From the NCBI RefSeq assembly GCF_963662255.1, contig NC_085050.1, positions 19,777,662 through 19,841,661 on the forward strand: a stretch of DNA of 64,000 bases, written 5' to 3'. A model generated the notes under the pieces. It saw only the letters and a program-made list of their open reading frames with translations. It did not search any database and was not told the origin of the DNA. Each line of letters begins with the position of its first letter. Positions within the stretch are counted from its first letter, which is position 1. The position numbers and the translations under genes are program-made. The stretch is from Cinclus cinclus. Taxonomy: Eukaryota > Chordata > Aves > Passeriformes > Cinclidae. Positions 12,111-25,100 of the stretch are shown one piece after another.

Positions 12111-15100
12111 CAAGGTTTTAATGGAAATATTCGGCTCTGAAAACTGCTAAACCTCTAGTAACCAAAAGTTAGGAAGCTATATCAAGGAAATGCCATCTTC
12201 TGTATGTGATTCACTTCTATTCTTTTCTTTTTTAAGATTTTAAATTGCTATCCAATAGTTGCACAACTGATTATATTTTTTAATGATGAATGCCTGTTTT
12301 GCCTAATTTTGATACACCATAGAACTTCATTTCAAATCCAATATATTGATAAAGGTTAAAGTGCACATTTAGATTTAAACACATCTTTAATGAGGCAAAA
12401 CCAACAGCACATAAGTGCTGCTTTTGAATGTCTTGACTTGTACAAATTATTATTTTGCATGTTAACTGTGATGTGGGTCCTTATTTTAGAAGATGATAAG
12501 CACACCACCCATCTTCCACAAGCTGTTATGGATTCTGGTAACCAAAAAATACCCATTTTTTAGAATGCTTGAGACAATCCATATTCATGTAAAGCTTGTA
12601 TTTATTACATGAGCAAAACCACTTCTACTAAAGATGGCTTTCTTTTCTATAGCTCGCCTGCTACAACTCTCATATGAGAGAGCCTGCTGATAGCTATCTG
12701 TGCTAAATGACTGTTCAGTACAAAGATGTTAGTGCCTTTGCAGCCCTGCAGGATAACAATCCATCTCTGTATCTAACACCTGCTTAATGGACCACAGGAC
12801 ATGTCTAAATCTCTCTACTGACATATTTGAGAAGGCCACCCTTGTGTTAAGCAGCAATGAACCTGGTTTTACTGAGACAGGACTTTCTATTTGCCCACTG
12901 GAAAACAAATTTTGGTGCATGTTTAACCTCTTTGAAGCAACTGTTGATGTTTTTCAGTACCTGCAGTGAAGATTAAACTAGCGACCATGGGATGTGTTCA
13001 GTTTTTTCTCTGCTGGTAACAAAATATGCAGTTTTTCCTACAAAGAAATCTCTCAATGAATCTTGTTTCTCTTGGGAATATTTAGTAATTGATGTATTTA
13101 TAAACTGACTTTGTATTTCTTTTTGTTGTATACATATCTAATATGCACAGCAACCTTGACAACACTAAAAATTTAAAATGCCAACTATTTTTATAATTAC
13201 TTTAATGTTACCTCCTCTATTATATGCATATTGGTGTGTTTATGTGTTTGCTTAAGTCCTGGGGAGCCTCCTATTTCAAAGGTTTAGATAGAAGTCTTTC
13301 CAAAATCCTAAACTCACAAGATCCCTCTGTATTCCTCATGATGTACATCATTTTGGAAATATAAGCCATTCATGCTTTCATCTTCCCAGTAAATGTCAAA
13401 GTTTACATGTTAATAGTCTGATGATTTTCTCTTATTTTCTGTTCATTAATTTCTTCTCAGCTCGTTTTTCTTTATCAACTCCTCCTTGTTAAGAAGGTGT
13501 CAGCAGCACTTAGAAACATTCTAAATAAAATGCACACTATAAAGTACATAATGGTTATGAATCACTTATAATTTAAAAAAAACCCCAAAAATATATCTAC
13601 CAAAATAATGTAGTCATGTTCCTGTATCTTCCTAATAATCTCTTTGTCCTTTCCTATTTTAAAGTGCATTTTCATGTACCTATTTCAAAAGGTGCCATTG
13701 TTTTTTGTCATCATACAATTTTCTGTCTACTGTAGGATTCTAATCCTAAATTATGTGGCATTTGGAATTATACTAAATTGGAAGGTTGTTAGTAGGCAGA
13801 ATAAAGGAGGCAGAAATCCACTCATTTATTTAAGCAAGGAAAGCAAAACCATAAATTCAAGAGGAGGCTTACAAAGGCAAAAGATGTAAGGCGGATAAAA
13901 TGAGCATAACGTGTGTGAAGATAGGAAGTACCCACTTGAACATGGTCATACTCTGTCCAAAGAAGACTTCATGAATGTACAGCTCCAGGTTCCAGAGAGA
14001 AGATGTTAACACCATGGACAATGGAATTGGGAATGAGGTATCAAATATGTAAATGACGCTTAAAAATAGGAATATTATCAGAAGGAATGGAAATTTATGT
14101 TCTTATATGGTGTAGGAAGAAGTAATTAAAAAACAAAAACACCTACTCCATCAACAGTTCCCACTTGAAATACCAGAGAGATTATGCCAAAATTGAATAA
14201 CCAGTCCATTTGACTGGAATAGAAATTAGTATTTGCTGGTAATAGATAGCTACATTTGACACTTAATAAAGCATAATGATAATTAGGATTCAATCACTAT
14301 TTATTCTTTAGAATTGTTCTAGACTGTAGTCTGGAAATAAGAACAGAATGTTGGCCACAGTTTTGTGATGGAAATTTCCTCATTTAGTGTTCTTCTAAGA
14401 CTATATCTATCAGCATTTTTGCTTTAATTGACACAGGAAGAAGCATCTTTATACCTAATTTTACCATGTTCCTGTGATCTGTTTTGCACTTCAATAACAC
14501 TCCATCATTTCCCACTTGCTGTTCCTTCCACCTCCCCCTCGTTTAATTAAAACATACCCATTTCCAGGTATTGTGGTTGGCTTTTGCTTATATCCTCTAT
14601 ATACACACCATTTACATATGTCCAGAAGTGGAAAATGAATTACTGATGTCACCATTTTTCTGTCTTGGTTATACGACATTATGGACTACATTAAGTCTAA
14701 CATTTAATATTTAAATTTTGTGATAAGCTATGTCACTATGATCATGGAAAATCTACAGATACTGTGTTTACTGATGTGTCAAATTTCTTGGTTTGGTTGA
14801 TTTCATGAGAAACTAAGAATTTAGGGGTTCGTGATCAAGTGGTAAATTGGTTTTCTGGTTACTTAATTTTCAGAAAAGAAATCGTGAAGCTTCAAGGTAC
14901 CTTATTGTAGTCTTTAGGTTAGCTGCCAGGGCCTTTCCAGCACCCCAGTCTGTTTTACATGGCATTCTAAATGACCATTCAGGGAGTTATTCATTTACAC
15001 ATAGTATGCATCTGACTACAGTTCACTGCGATAAGAAAATTAGCAACTATAACATAGTTATTATTCACACAAAAGCTTCTTTTAAATAGGCTATTTTAAA

Positions 15101-15119
15101 GTCTGCCATACGGGGGATA
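12111..15119. other. AT-rich sequence with a more complex island at 12.6-13.0 kb
   Basis: Mostly unique AT-rich DNA. From about 12640 to 12990 the composition is more balanced and both strands have open frames of about 60 codons (12787-12969 plus, 12729-12920 minus). No repeat family is recognised there. It could be a conserved noncoding element or an old exon, but the sequence alone does not decide. No other coding region is supported. Confidence 0.5.
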
Positions 15120-15620
15120 GAGTAGAGGTTGTCCATGGGAGTGGCAGGAGAGAAACCTGCAATCAGGAAGCAGGATAGGCTGGGGAGAGCCAGAGTCCTG
15201 GGCTTTGGGCACCACCATGGGTCCAAGGATGTGCCCAGGCCAGTCTGTTTTGGTAGTCTGCTTTTGGACAGTTCTTGTGCTGCCTTACCCTCCCACTGGA
15301 AGAAGGAAGAAAAATTTCAACTTTCCAAGCCACAAATTGTGAAAGTGTAACAATGGGCAACAATCTGCTGCTAGAGAGGAATCTCAGAGGATCAAGTAAC
15401 TGTGAACTGCTTCTGTGTGTCTCTTCACCCTAGAAATGACTGTACAAGGACCATCTCAGCCATGAGCTCAGACTAGCCAGGTCCCTGTTGTGATGGATGT
15501 CTTATTGTGTTTGACTTCCAGCAGCCTCTTGCTTAGAGAACATCTGGCCTTACTGCATACTAGGTTGTTTCTGAATGCAGCCAATTCTTTTCTGCTAAGC
15601 TCTCAGTCAGCCCTTTCCAG
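15120..15620. other. GC-richer island of unknown origin
   Basis: About 500 bases clearly richer in G and C than the flanks, with open frames of 60-73 codons on both strands (15129-15350 plus, 15163-15363 minus). No CR1 or LTR wording, splice-site pair or protein motif is recognised. It may be an unrecognised old transposon or a conserved noncoding segment. Confidence 0.4.
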
Positions 15621-16139
15621 ACTCTTTTGATCTATATGATTGTTCTTGATGAGCTTCATAAAAAGCTTGTGTTGACCAATATGAATTCCAAGGATGTTCC
15701 ACTCATTATCAGCTACCAGACATCAAGACATAAACCCTCACCTTCTAAAACTGACTACCCAGTTTTAAATCCATCTAACAGTCTGTACATCTCTAATATG
15801 TACAGTGCATATTACTGCTGAAGATTTTATAGAATAACATTCTTCAGCATAGAGACATAACTAAAGATGAACATGACAGAGATCTTTAAAATAAAGATTG
15901 ACTTGGAGAAATTGAATAGATTACTATTCACTGGATCAACTGAAATGAATAGGTGGCAAATTTGAAATCAAGATAAGAAACAGCTTCTTGTTAGATCAGA
16001 TGGAGGTTATTCACAGCAATTCACTAAAAATTTTAAAAATCCCCACTAGAATAAATAAAAACAAAAATTTAATTATGCAAAATTTATCAACATGAGACCT
16101 ACCATTTCTACTCAGCAGAGTCCCTATACTACAAACCAC

Positions 16140-16185
16140 TGTAAAATTGAAAAGTGTGCCACTATAAAACTGAAAAGTGTGTCAG
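16140..16185 (+). repeat. Two-copy tandem duplication, 23-bp unit
   Basis: Two adjacent 23-bp units that differ at three or four positions, both containing TGAAAAGTGTG. A small local duplication. Confidence 0.85.
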
Positions 16186-19100
16186 AAAAGAATGACCAGG
16201 CCAGTTCTTATACTCATGACTTCTGCTATTGACCATTTGATAGTAAGTGAGAAGGATGATTCTTCTAACACTCATTGTCATTTATGTCTGATAAAGACAT
16301 TGGGTTTAATAAGAAAAAGTAATCATGTTTGATTATAGGAATGGAGCCTGACCATGTATTATTCCCTATTATTAACTGAAGTAAAGTAGGTTCTACAAAA
16401 TATTAGAGCCTATTTTAAATTATGTATCTACTTAAATACAGTATCATACTATGCTCTGACAGGCAAAATATTTTTCATACTCTCCATCTGGATAATCCGG
16501 TTTGCTCATAAAAAAAAAATTCCAGTGAAATCATCAACAGAGAATATTTGATGTTGAGTAGATTAAAGCTATTAAAGGAAGATAAATATGTTAAACATGA
16601 TTTTGAAGCTTAGTTTCTTTTATCCTTTCCATCATTTAATGACTAAAACTTTATCAGGAAAGACAAAGATGATATTTTTTTTTTTAAACAAGAACTAACT
16701 TGCTAGAAGTTACTATTTTAACTGTAGCCTGTTGTTAGGGTAACTAAAGTTCTAAAAATACTTTAAATAAAAAGGACATCACCTTAAGAGCTACTCAAGT
16801 AGTCATAGCAACAGTGTTTTTTAGAATAAAAGCAGTTTATGGAGGGTTTTTTTCCTCCTGACCTGAGGTTTTACAATAATACAAAGCCAGCTTCAATTTA
16901 TAAAATACATTTGTTTATCCAAAGTCAGATAAAATCAAAATTAAGAATATTCTCGAGTATCCTAAAGAATTTTATGTACATACAGGTTACTAACCCACAT
17001 AAGCACACTTCAAAACTTTTATCGCTCTTTTCTGTAATTTCAGAAAGCACATTCATACTGCAGTTTTACAGGGGCCTCACACAAAAAAACCGCATTCTCA
17101 CCTTAGTGGTTTATAATAGATAAATATTTTATTGAAACATTCATATATATTCTATATTTATCAGATAGATAATTTTCTCCATTGTTTTCTTTCAAAAATA
17201 TTTCCTAATGAAATTTTACTCTCTTTTTAGTAATAAAGAATATATTCCTACACTAAAGAAATCTTCTATTTAAACTTAACATACAATTTTACTACATGCT
17301 GTGTTTACTTAAAAGCAGCACTTTTCTTTGACTAACACTAACTATATTGCTCTTAAGAGTAAATTTGTTATTTTTATGTCTGAATTCATAAAGTTATTTT
17401 AAACAGGCCTTCTTAAAGAAGAATCAGTAATACTTTTGATTGTTGCTACTAACCAACATAGCTAAGAAAATGACTATTAATCCTTCTTGCACATCATGAA
17501 CGCAGTTGTTAAATAAAGGCCTTATTTAAAGCTTATTAAAGTCAGTAAAGACATAAAATAAAGACATATTGTTTCCAATAACCTTTGAATCAGGCTTAAA
17601 ATTTATTTAGTTACAGGTGTACCACCAAACTGAAGGTTGTAATGTTATGGAGTTATCAGTGAGGACATAATACGAATGTAATGGAATCTAATCTGTAACC
17701 AAGGGCCTAATTTGGCATGCAAATCCTTATTAGCAGAGATAACAGATACAAAAAAGAAGAACACAGCTTGAGCCCAACAACTCAGGTTGTGATTTCAGAA
17801 GTGAAATTAGAAATAAATAAATTGACATTGTAGATACGCTTATTTAATATCATTGAGAGGCATCAAGAATAGAAATAATGAGACAGTGGCTCTTTAGAGC
17901 AAAGATGCAGTGAAAGTTCCTTACCAGAACAGGGTAATGCCGATATTTTCTTCTTTTAAGCCAATGAAATTTTAATACAAAAGAAATAGTACCCATGTTT
18001 GGATAAAACCAGGATAATTTTGTATTCACAAGTCTCATTTCTGCATAATATTCTGGATAATATTTAAAGCTTCTTAGGTTTTTTAATATAAGCAGTATTC
18101 ACGAGGAATTAACAGAAAATTTAGGGTGATCATGCATGTGGCTTCTTCATTGCCTCCCACATTTTTTTTGTCATATATCTCAACAGCTTATCAAAATATT
18201 TTTACCACCACTTACGTAGTCAATATCTTAAAATATGCTTATCAAACCATCTTAGAGAAATTAAAGGGATGCTATACTATACTCTATATAGCCATACTAT
18301 ATGGATACTATACTATGTGGAAATATGCAAAAAGTAGCATTATAAAACCATAATCATTATTAAAATTGAATGACCAAAAACTCAGCTTTATGAAAAAGCT
18401 ACAGTTAAAAATGTTTAGGAGAAAGAAAGCAACTAGCAAGAGTCAAAATAAAAGGAATAAGAGAAAGAACAATCTACTTTTCCATTGCTGATAAATATAT
18501 TACTAACTGCAAATCTAATCAGAAATATAGGCTGAAAAATTTATAGTTTGCCATAAATTCTAGCCAGGAATTGTGAGAACAACTGAAAATTTTCAGAGAA
18601 TTTTCTTTCTCAACAACATTTACCTGGTGGTTCTGACATTTCTTGTTACTTTTCTAAAGAGGTTGCTACCAAGGTTTGAAAGCTTCAGGGTGTGTCTGTA
18701 CTTCTTACTCTGTAAAATAAAGAAAACTCTTAAAGATTAAAATTTGTGAAAATATCATATGTTCCTGACATATGATAGAACATATGATGACAGAACTCTT
18801 CTGAAGGCTTCCGCTAAAAAACTCTAAGAAGCAGAAATTCATGCTATGGGTCCATTTTGGAAGCAGCAGAGTTTAAGGTTTATTAACCAGTTTATTCTGA
18901 GATGATACGTCAATGCTCACATCTAGTTCTCCAAAATAGAATAATCTTTATATTCTTTCATAGGCTCATTATTACTAGAGTACCACTTCAGTCTCCTTTG
19001 AAAAATGCTTTCATGAGACTACCAAGCCAAGGAGACTGAGAGACCAAGGAATGAGTTTTCTCATCCCTTGTGAATAAAAAATCTGTGCTTATTTTGTGCT

Positions 19101-20572
19101 GGATTGAGCACAGACTAGGCAAACACAATCCTGCCTAATGGAATGATTAAGTGTTTAAAATGATGTTTTAATTCAATCAATTAAAAGCATAAACAGCATG
19201 AGTTTGATTGAATCAGTTTAAAGAATTGCACAGAAGTCAATGTGGCTGTCAGCAGGGGTGAAAAATTCATGTATCACCTACACACAGCTTGAATTCTGCA
19301 TTTCTCAATAAGATATTACAAACAACCTACTCTATCACAGAATAGCTCTTGAGTGAGAAAAAAAAAAACATAACAAAGCTTTCAGAACATGTGCAGTTAA
19401 TTAAAATTTAGGCACTCAGCAACCACTGGCAAACAATAAATATGACAGCTTGATTAGTCTTTATTTGTTCTGTGTCTTCCACAGACAATATCAAGATAAT
19501 GTCTGATAGATTTAAGACTAAAATATGATTTTAAGAGGAAAAAAAGGTTTAGTATTTAATAAAACATCAGACTTTTAGGAATATGTAATTTTTATATTCA
19601 CTAGATGCATTCTTAAAACACAATACATTAGCAAAAGCCATAAATATTTAACCACTATTAATTGCACCAAGTACTTAAGACATAGCAACAGAAAAGAAAA
19701 CAAAACCACCCAATTGCAATTGTAATATAAAATTGCTTTTATCCTAGAATGCAGTCATTTATATGGTAATTTAATTATGTAAATGTTAGGGCAAGAATTT
19801 CCAGAAGTGCTCAGTTTTGGGCTAATTAAGCATTTACTTCAGCGACAAAACTCATTGGCTCTAAGACAATTTTTATTAAAAGGAAAGATGGGAAACAAAC
19901 TGCTTTTGGAAAGATATGTTCCAAAAATTAACACAAATATACTGCCACCAAATTTCTTATTTGAATGTATGATTTTAAATCTCTTCATAATTGCATAAAC
20001 ACCATCTGATTATTAAAGTAAACTGATACAGTTCCTTCCATTTCTATACTTTACTTCATGTGCTTCTACTTGGCAATTTTGTCCTATTAACTAGGTTTCC
20101 TTGTAACCAATATAAGTTATTTCATTTTATCGATATTTTTCAGTATGTCTTTTTCAGATGAATAATTTTTCTTTAAAATGTTATCATCATATTAATTTCC
20201 TCACAGGCGAATTTCGCCATGATAAGAACTAAAATAATATATTTTTTAGGTATAATATAAAGATATATAGGCATAGAAGTAAATAATATGTTCAAAATTA
20301 ATATTATCTCCTTTTATTCTTTTCACCTCATGCTTAGTGTATCAGCTTGGCTCCAATGTCCATCAAGAAAGAATTTTTATTGGACTGGTAGTTTTCACAT
20401 CATTCATGCGCTAATGAATACTTTGAAATGAGCTTATATTGGTATTTTAGTAATGATATTTAATTCTTCATTTGCAAAAAAGGGCTGAAGTATTAATTTT
20501 TTATACATAATATAAAATGTATAATCAAAAATTCTTAAAATATATGCCAGCACAAGAGTTTTACAAGCAAGG
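16186..20572. other. AT-rich unique sequence, no gene seen
   Basis: Noncoding AT-rich DNA with an inverted repeat at 18754-18788 and octamer plus GATA-like motifs at 17717-17748. The stretch 19070-19310 looks compositionally like a conserved noncoding element, with several ATTAA/ATCAATT motifs, but this cannot be shown here. The frame at 19783-19998 is leucine-rich with no recognised motif and is not called. Confidence 0.5.
18754..18788. repeat. 11-bp inverted repeat with 13-nt loop
   Basis: ATCATATGTTC at 18754-18764 is perfectly complementary to GAACATATGAT at 18778-18788. The loop itself contains another CATATGAT half-site, so three CATATG E-box cores fall within 35 bases. Confidence 0.9.
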
Positions 20573-20815
20573 AATTGGTGACAGTAGGTTTAAGTTAGAT
20601 GTTAGACAAAAGTTCTTTGTGGGTGGTGAGGCACGGGACCAAGTCTCCCTGAGAAGCTGTGGATGCCCCATCCCTGAAAGTGTTCAAAGCCAGGTTGGAA
20701 CGGGCTCCAAGCAGCCTAATCTAGTGGAAGGTGTCTCTGCTCACGGCAGGGGGCTTGGATCTAGATGATCATTATGGTCCCTTCCAGTCCAGACCATTCT
20801 CTGATTCCATGAATT
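20573..20815 (+). mobile_element. CR1 LINE 3' end, plus strand
   Basis: A clear 5'-truncated CR1. Plus-strand frames spell pieces of the reverse-transcriptase C-terminus (F-K-L-D-V-R-Q-K-F-F, then a region derived from V-A-R-H-W-N-R-L-P). These are followed by 'CCCCATCCCTGAAAGTGTTC', the short 3' UTR with 'CAGGGGGCTTGGATCTAGATG' and 'GGTCCCTTCCAGTCC', and the terminal 'CCATTCTCTGATTCCATG' tail. The conserved H-W-N segment is damaged, so it is a dead fragment. Confidence 0.88.
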
Positions 20816-20879
20816 AAAAATTCATTGTTCCAAAGACATTGCCAGGAAAGGTACGCGTGAGAAAATGAAATGCTAAAGA

Positions 20880-21430
20880 TTAATGACTCACACAACTGAC
20901 TGTTTGCAAAAGCAGCAGATGTTTCACTGAGGCTGGGTTTGCACACACACCCCCAACCAAAGGGGAGTCTTTTGCAAAGAAAGATTTTTCTGGTGGCAAA
21001 ACCTCTGATCTACATAAGGCAGAGAGGGTGCATAACCACCCCTGGAAAATACAAGCTGGGTTTTGACCCAGGTGGAGGAGAAGGCTGTAAGAAGCAGATC
21101 TTGTGGAGGAGCAAAAGTGCTTTTGATTATGATGATGTCCTCCCTTACACAACTGGTTCACTTGTAACACTTCCCCCAGGGAAGTTATTGGGGGGCTCAT
21201 ATTCATACAGCACTTCCCCACGCAGGTCTGAAGGTATTTTTTCCTTCTGATGGGATATAACTGGCTCAACTATGCTGACTTGAGAGGCAGCTGGCATGTA
21301 TTGGAAGGTGTCACACACCATCAAAGACCCCCAAAGTGCCCTGTGACTAATTTCTTGGGCCTTCCACCTGAGGTGTGTGTATGACCTCAAGTGTTGCAAC
21401 AGCCAGTGTAAAACTCCCCCTCCTCAAGAA
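20880..21430. other. GC-richer segment, possible unrecognised transposon
   Basis: About 550 bases with raised GC beside a CR1 end. Long frames are open on both strands (20939-21250 plus, 103 codons; 20880-21269 minus, 129 codons; 21145-21399 minus, 84 codons), which shows low stop density rather than a specific gene. I see no LTR ends, terminal inverted repeats or protein motifs I can name. An old LTR or DNA transposon is a reasonable guess. Confidence 0.35.
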
Positions 21431-24400
21431 GAAATACATGATGTACTAAATGTACATTACCTAAATATATATTAACCCATTTAATTTTATGTCTCAGGGG
21501 CTTCCCTGACCCCAGCAGATCAAGACTGTGACCATCACTTCGACCAACAGACACTGAAATAGCAACAATCAAGTCTTGCCACTGAATCCACAAGTGGTGA
21601 CATCTTTTCACAATCTACTTTTATCATTTATTTCTCTTCCTTATGCATTTTCTTAAGTGTTATTTTTAAGCTTTTGCATTGTTATATTACTAGAGAGGCC
21701 ACGTAGTTGTTTTTCATTGCAACAAAAGTGTTCTAAAATAAACCCTACATATATATGCTTACTTACAGACACCAGTCATTCACTGTCATTTCACTCTAAA
21801 CTGCCCCAAGGGCTCTAATAACAAGAACCTGAGTTGCCCTTGCATTCAGGGGTTATAACAGGGCTCTTAAACATGATGGAATATTACAAATCCATTGGCT
21901 ACCATATTACCTGAAAATGAGGTATCAGACACCGTTCTATGCCCATAATTTGCCTCAACCACTAATGTGATTATGTTTTTAAGAGAAAAGGATTACACAA
22001 ACAGTCTCATATTGTATGAATACTAATTCACAAGCTAGGTCATATTGCAAGACCATTCAAATGTTACTGCATATATAATATGATATGCAGTAAAGTAAAA
22101 CTAAAATACTTTGGGAACTTTAGATAGCTTTGAATATGGTAAATACAGTCAGTCATACAGCAATAAGCAGAAGCTAGACTGGCAAAAACTTTAGAAAAGT
22201 GAATTTTCATACTTTTTTTAGTGGAGGTTGACAAGAGCTAATTTCTTATAACAAAATAGAAAAGGAATCACTTGCTTTACTATGACTTTGCTATCCTAGG
22301 ATTAACAATTTTTCGTGCATCACCACTCACTGACGCATCAATAAAAGAAGAAATTTCATAAGTTGCCTCAGCTCTTAAGTTTCTTTTTACATTCCTCTTT
22401 ATATTCCTAACATATTCTACCTTTGCTTCTTTCTCCAATACATCAGATTGCTGAGTCTTACACAGGATCCTCTTCTAATCATTGTGCCTGACGATGAAAC
22501 TTAATGTCTTGATCATTCTGCCAAAGAATGGAATCTTACCACATCCTACCAAACAAGATTCAGAGATTTCATATATTTAATAAGGCTCAGATGGCATCAT
22601 TTCTAGGCCCAGCTTACAGAAATCCAGACATTACATCCTGTTCAATACAGCTACGTCCATGTTTCTATAAGTTCTTAATGCACTGAACTTGTCCTGATAT
22701 TTTTAGTTTAACACAGACTTTTATAACTCTGAAATTTTCTTACTAAATGCTGTTTTTTCTCTGGTACCACCTTCTGCTTATGCTTTGACTATGATTTATA
22801 TTCAAATTTTACCTTCTACATTACACCTGATGCTAACCCAAATGAAAGTTGAAACAGAGGAGGAGCCTTTTATTAGTATTTCCATTTGATTTTTCTCTTA
22901 CCCTGCTCTCACTGTTTCAGGAGAAATGACACTGGTTCAGTAAATTCTCAGAGCAGAAAATCCAAAAAATTCCAGAAAAATAGAAAATGTCTATGATTTT
23001 TATCTTAAGACAATGAATACGGAGTTTGAAACATTCAGATTAATGGAATGCGTTTGACAAGAAGAAGAGTGCAAAACATTTTTGTAAATTAGACTTTGGG
23101 TGCAAATGTAGAGCTTGGTAAAATTAATCAAATGATTACCACTTTTTTACTGCAATATTTGATTTATTTGATTATATTACAGTATAGTTGGGCAAAATCC
23201 TTATTTTCTCAGAGAACAGAGATCATCTTAAAGACCATTTAATAACATTTTGAAGAGCTTATGTTAGCACCATCAGTATGCATAATTAGAGAAAGCCCAC
23301 CTCTTGTCTGCAATAGAATGTCTATGCCACAGCATTTTTCCAGGAAGCTGAAAACAGTCTCAAAAGGAGAGGACTGTATCTGCTGTCCTTTGGAAAATCA
23401 GCACATTTCTACTGTTGTCCAATTTAACTGTTACTTCACTAAATATTTCAGTCAAATAAACCCTCTCATATTTGTAGGAATAAGACCAGTATGATTCATA
23501 CCCAGCATCATCTCTGCCCAAACAAGCAAATGTGTCTGGAAAAGGTGAAGTGTAAGCTTTGTGGTTCTGTATGCTTCTCCAAAACTTTACAGGGGCAAAA
23601 GGCCTGGCTTGCTGTCAGTCACCTGCTGATACCTCATAACTAAAAAGCTCCTCAGCTTCTCAGTCTTTCACAGCTTCTGCTCTGATCAAGCCTGTTGTCT
23701 GTTGTCTTCCACTATTACCCTTTCATATTTCCCTTTTATTTCCCTTAATACAAAAGGGAACTGTAGGTGAATAAGGAAAAAGAGTGACCATGAGGTGCTT
23801 CACTGGCTTAATGATCTGTGATTAGATGCCCTAGATCAATAGTGAAGTGATATTGACAAATTTCTGAAAACTAATCCTCTTTTTATCCTTCCTCACATTT
23901 TAGGTTTTTTACTCCATTTGAGGTACCTTCTTATCCTACCCAGATATCAGGTCACTGTGAACAGTAAAGGATACACTTTTTTTCCCTAACAATTGCACAG
24001 GTGCAAAAATGGACAAGGAGTAGGATCCTATTCCTAGGGAAGAGAAGTAGGATCAACTCAAGTTTCAGGTTGATATGTACACAGTGCAGGTTTAGAACAA
24101 CAGCCACCCTCTGTTGGACTTAAAAGAATTTTTGCAATTGGGCATAGGCAGACACAATATATGCTCAAGAACATAAGTCTGCATATGTGGGAATCCTTTT
24201 GCAAAAGTTGGCATTTATTTACTATGAAGCACAACATTCATTAGCAATTCTGTAGCAAGTCTCACCAAACTCCTGTCAATGCCACCTCATGTCACAATCT
24301 AGAAGAACTATTTTTAGTGTTATGCAGAATCATTAAAATGATTCACTACATACACTACTCCATGTATGCCATGACTACTATGTATATAAATGTGCTTAGT

Positions 24401-24569
24401 GTATGTTTATGGTATTTTAAAAGTGCATGTTTTAGAGTGAAACGTTAGTCCTTTCCTTGATAATTATAACTATCAGAAAGCTGGGGATGTCTTATTTCTA
24501 AAAGTATAATGCAACAATCCTCAGTGCAGAAAGTTGGATTTAATGATTTATAGGAATGATATGACTTCC
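21431..24569. other. AT-rich unique sequence, no gene seen
   Basis: Noncoding AT-rich DNA with no recognised repeat family, RNA gene or coding frame of interest. Confidence 0.6.
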
Positions 24570-25100
24570 TAGCTGTGGTTCCGCATCCAGGTCTGGGGAC
24601 CCCAGCACAAGAAAAATGCTGGATTTGCTGAAATAAGTCCAGAAAAGAGACACCTATTTGGTCAGAAACCTGGAGCACCTCTCCTATGCAGACCAGCTGA
24701 GAGAATTGGTGTTCAGCCTGGAGAAGAGGCTCCAGGGAGATATTATAGCAGCCTTCCAGTACGTAAAGGGGGCCCACAAGAAGACTAGAGAAGGGCTTTT
24801 GTCAAGAGCATGTAGTGGTAGAACAAGAAGGAAGGGCTTTAAACTGAAGGATAGCAGGATTAAATTAGATATTAGGAAGAAATTCTTTGCTGTGAGGGTG
24901 GCGAGGCACTGGAACAGGCTGCCCAGAGAGGCTGTGGCCTCCCCATCCCTGAAAGTGTTTAAGACCAGGCTGGATGGAGCTTTGGACACCCTAGTCTAGT
25001 AAAAAGTTCCCTGCTCATGGTGGGGGGGGTGGGGGGTGGAGTTAGATGTTGTTTAAGGTCCCTTCAAGCCCAAACCATTCTATGACCCTTTGATTCCTGA
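24570..25100 (+). mobile_element. CR1 LINE 3' end with partly readable RT C-terminus, plus strand
   Basis: The best-preserved CR1 tail in the window. The plus frame ending at 24999 gives the C-terminal portion of the CR1 ORF2 protein, after the reverse-transcriptase core: L-E-H-L-S-Y-A-D-Q-L-R-E-L, then F-S-L-E-K-R-L-Q-G-D, F-K-L-K-D-S, then F-F-A-V-R-V-A-R-H-W-N-R-L-P-R-E and F-K-T-R-L-D. A stop follows. The 3' UTR has a G-rich tract (25018-25039) and 'AAGGTCCCTTCAAGCCCAAAC', and ends in 'CCATTCTATGACCCTTTGATTCC'. The element is 5'-truncated to about 530 bp and lacks the catalytic reverse-transcriptase core and endonuclease, so it cannot move itself. Good frame preservation suggests it is younger than the copies near 10.7 and 11.6 kb. 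Confidence 0.92.
25018..25039 (+). other. G-rich tract, possible G-quadruplex
   Basis: Runs of 8 and 6 G separated by one T, with flanking GG pairs, lie inside the CR1 3' UTR. The tract can supply four G-triplets in principle. It is an expanded version of the ordinary short CR1 'GGCAGGGGGGTT' segment. Confidence 0.6.

Noticed and set aside
19783..19998. Leucine-rich 71-codon frame
   Set aside because: No motif, no splice sites, and composition is close to random translation of AT-rich DNA.
24684..24989. 101-codon minus-strand frame
   Set aside because: Antisense shadow of the CR1 reverse-transcriptase C-terminus on the plus strand.
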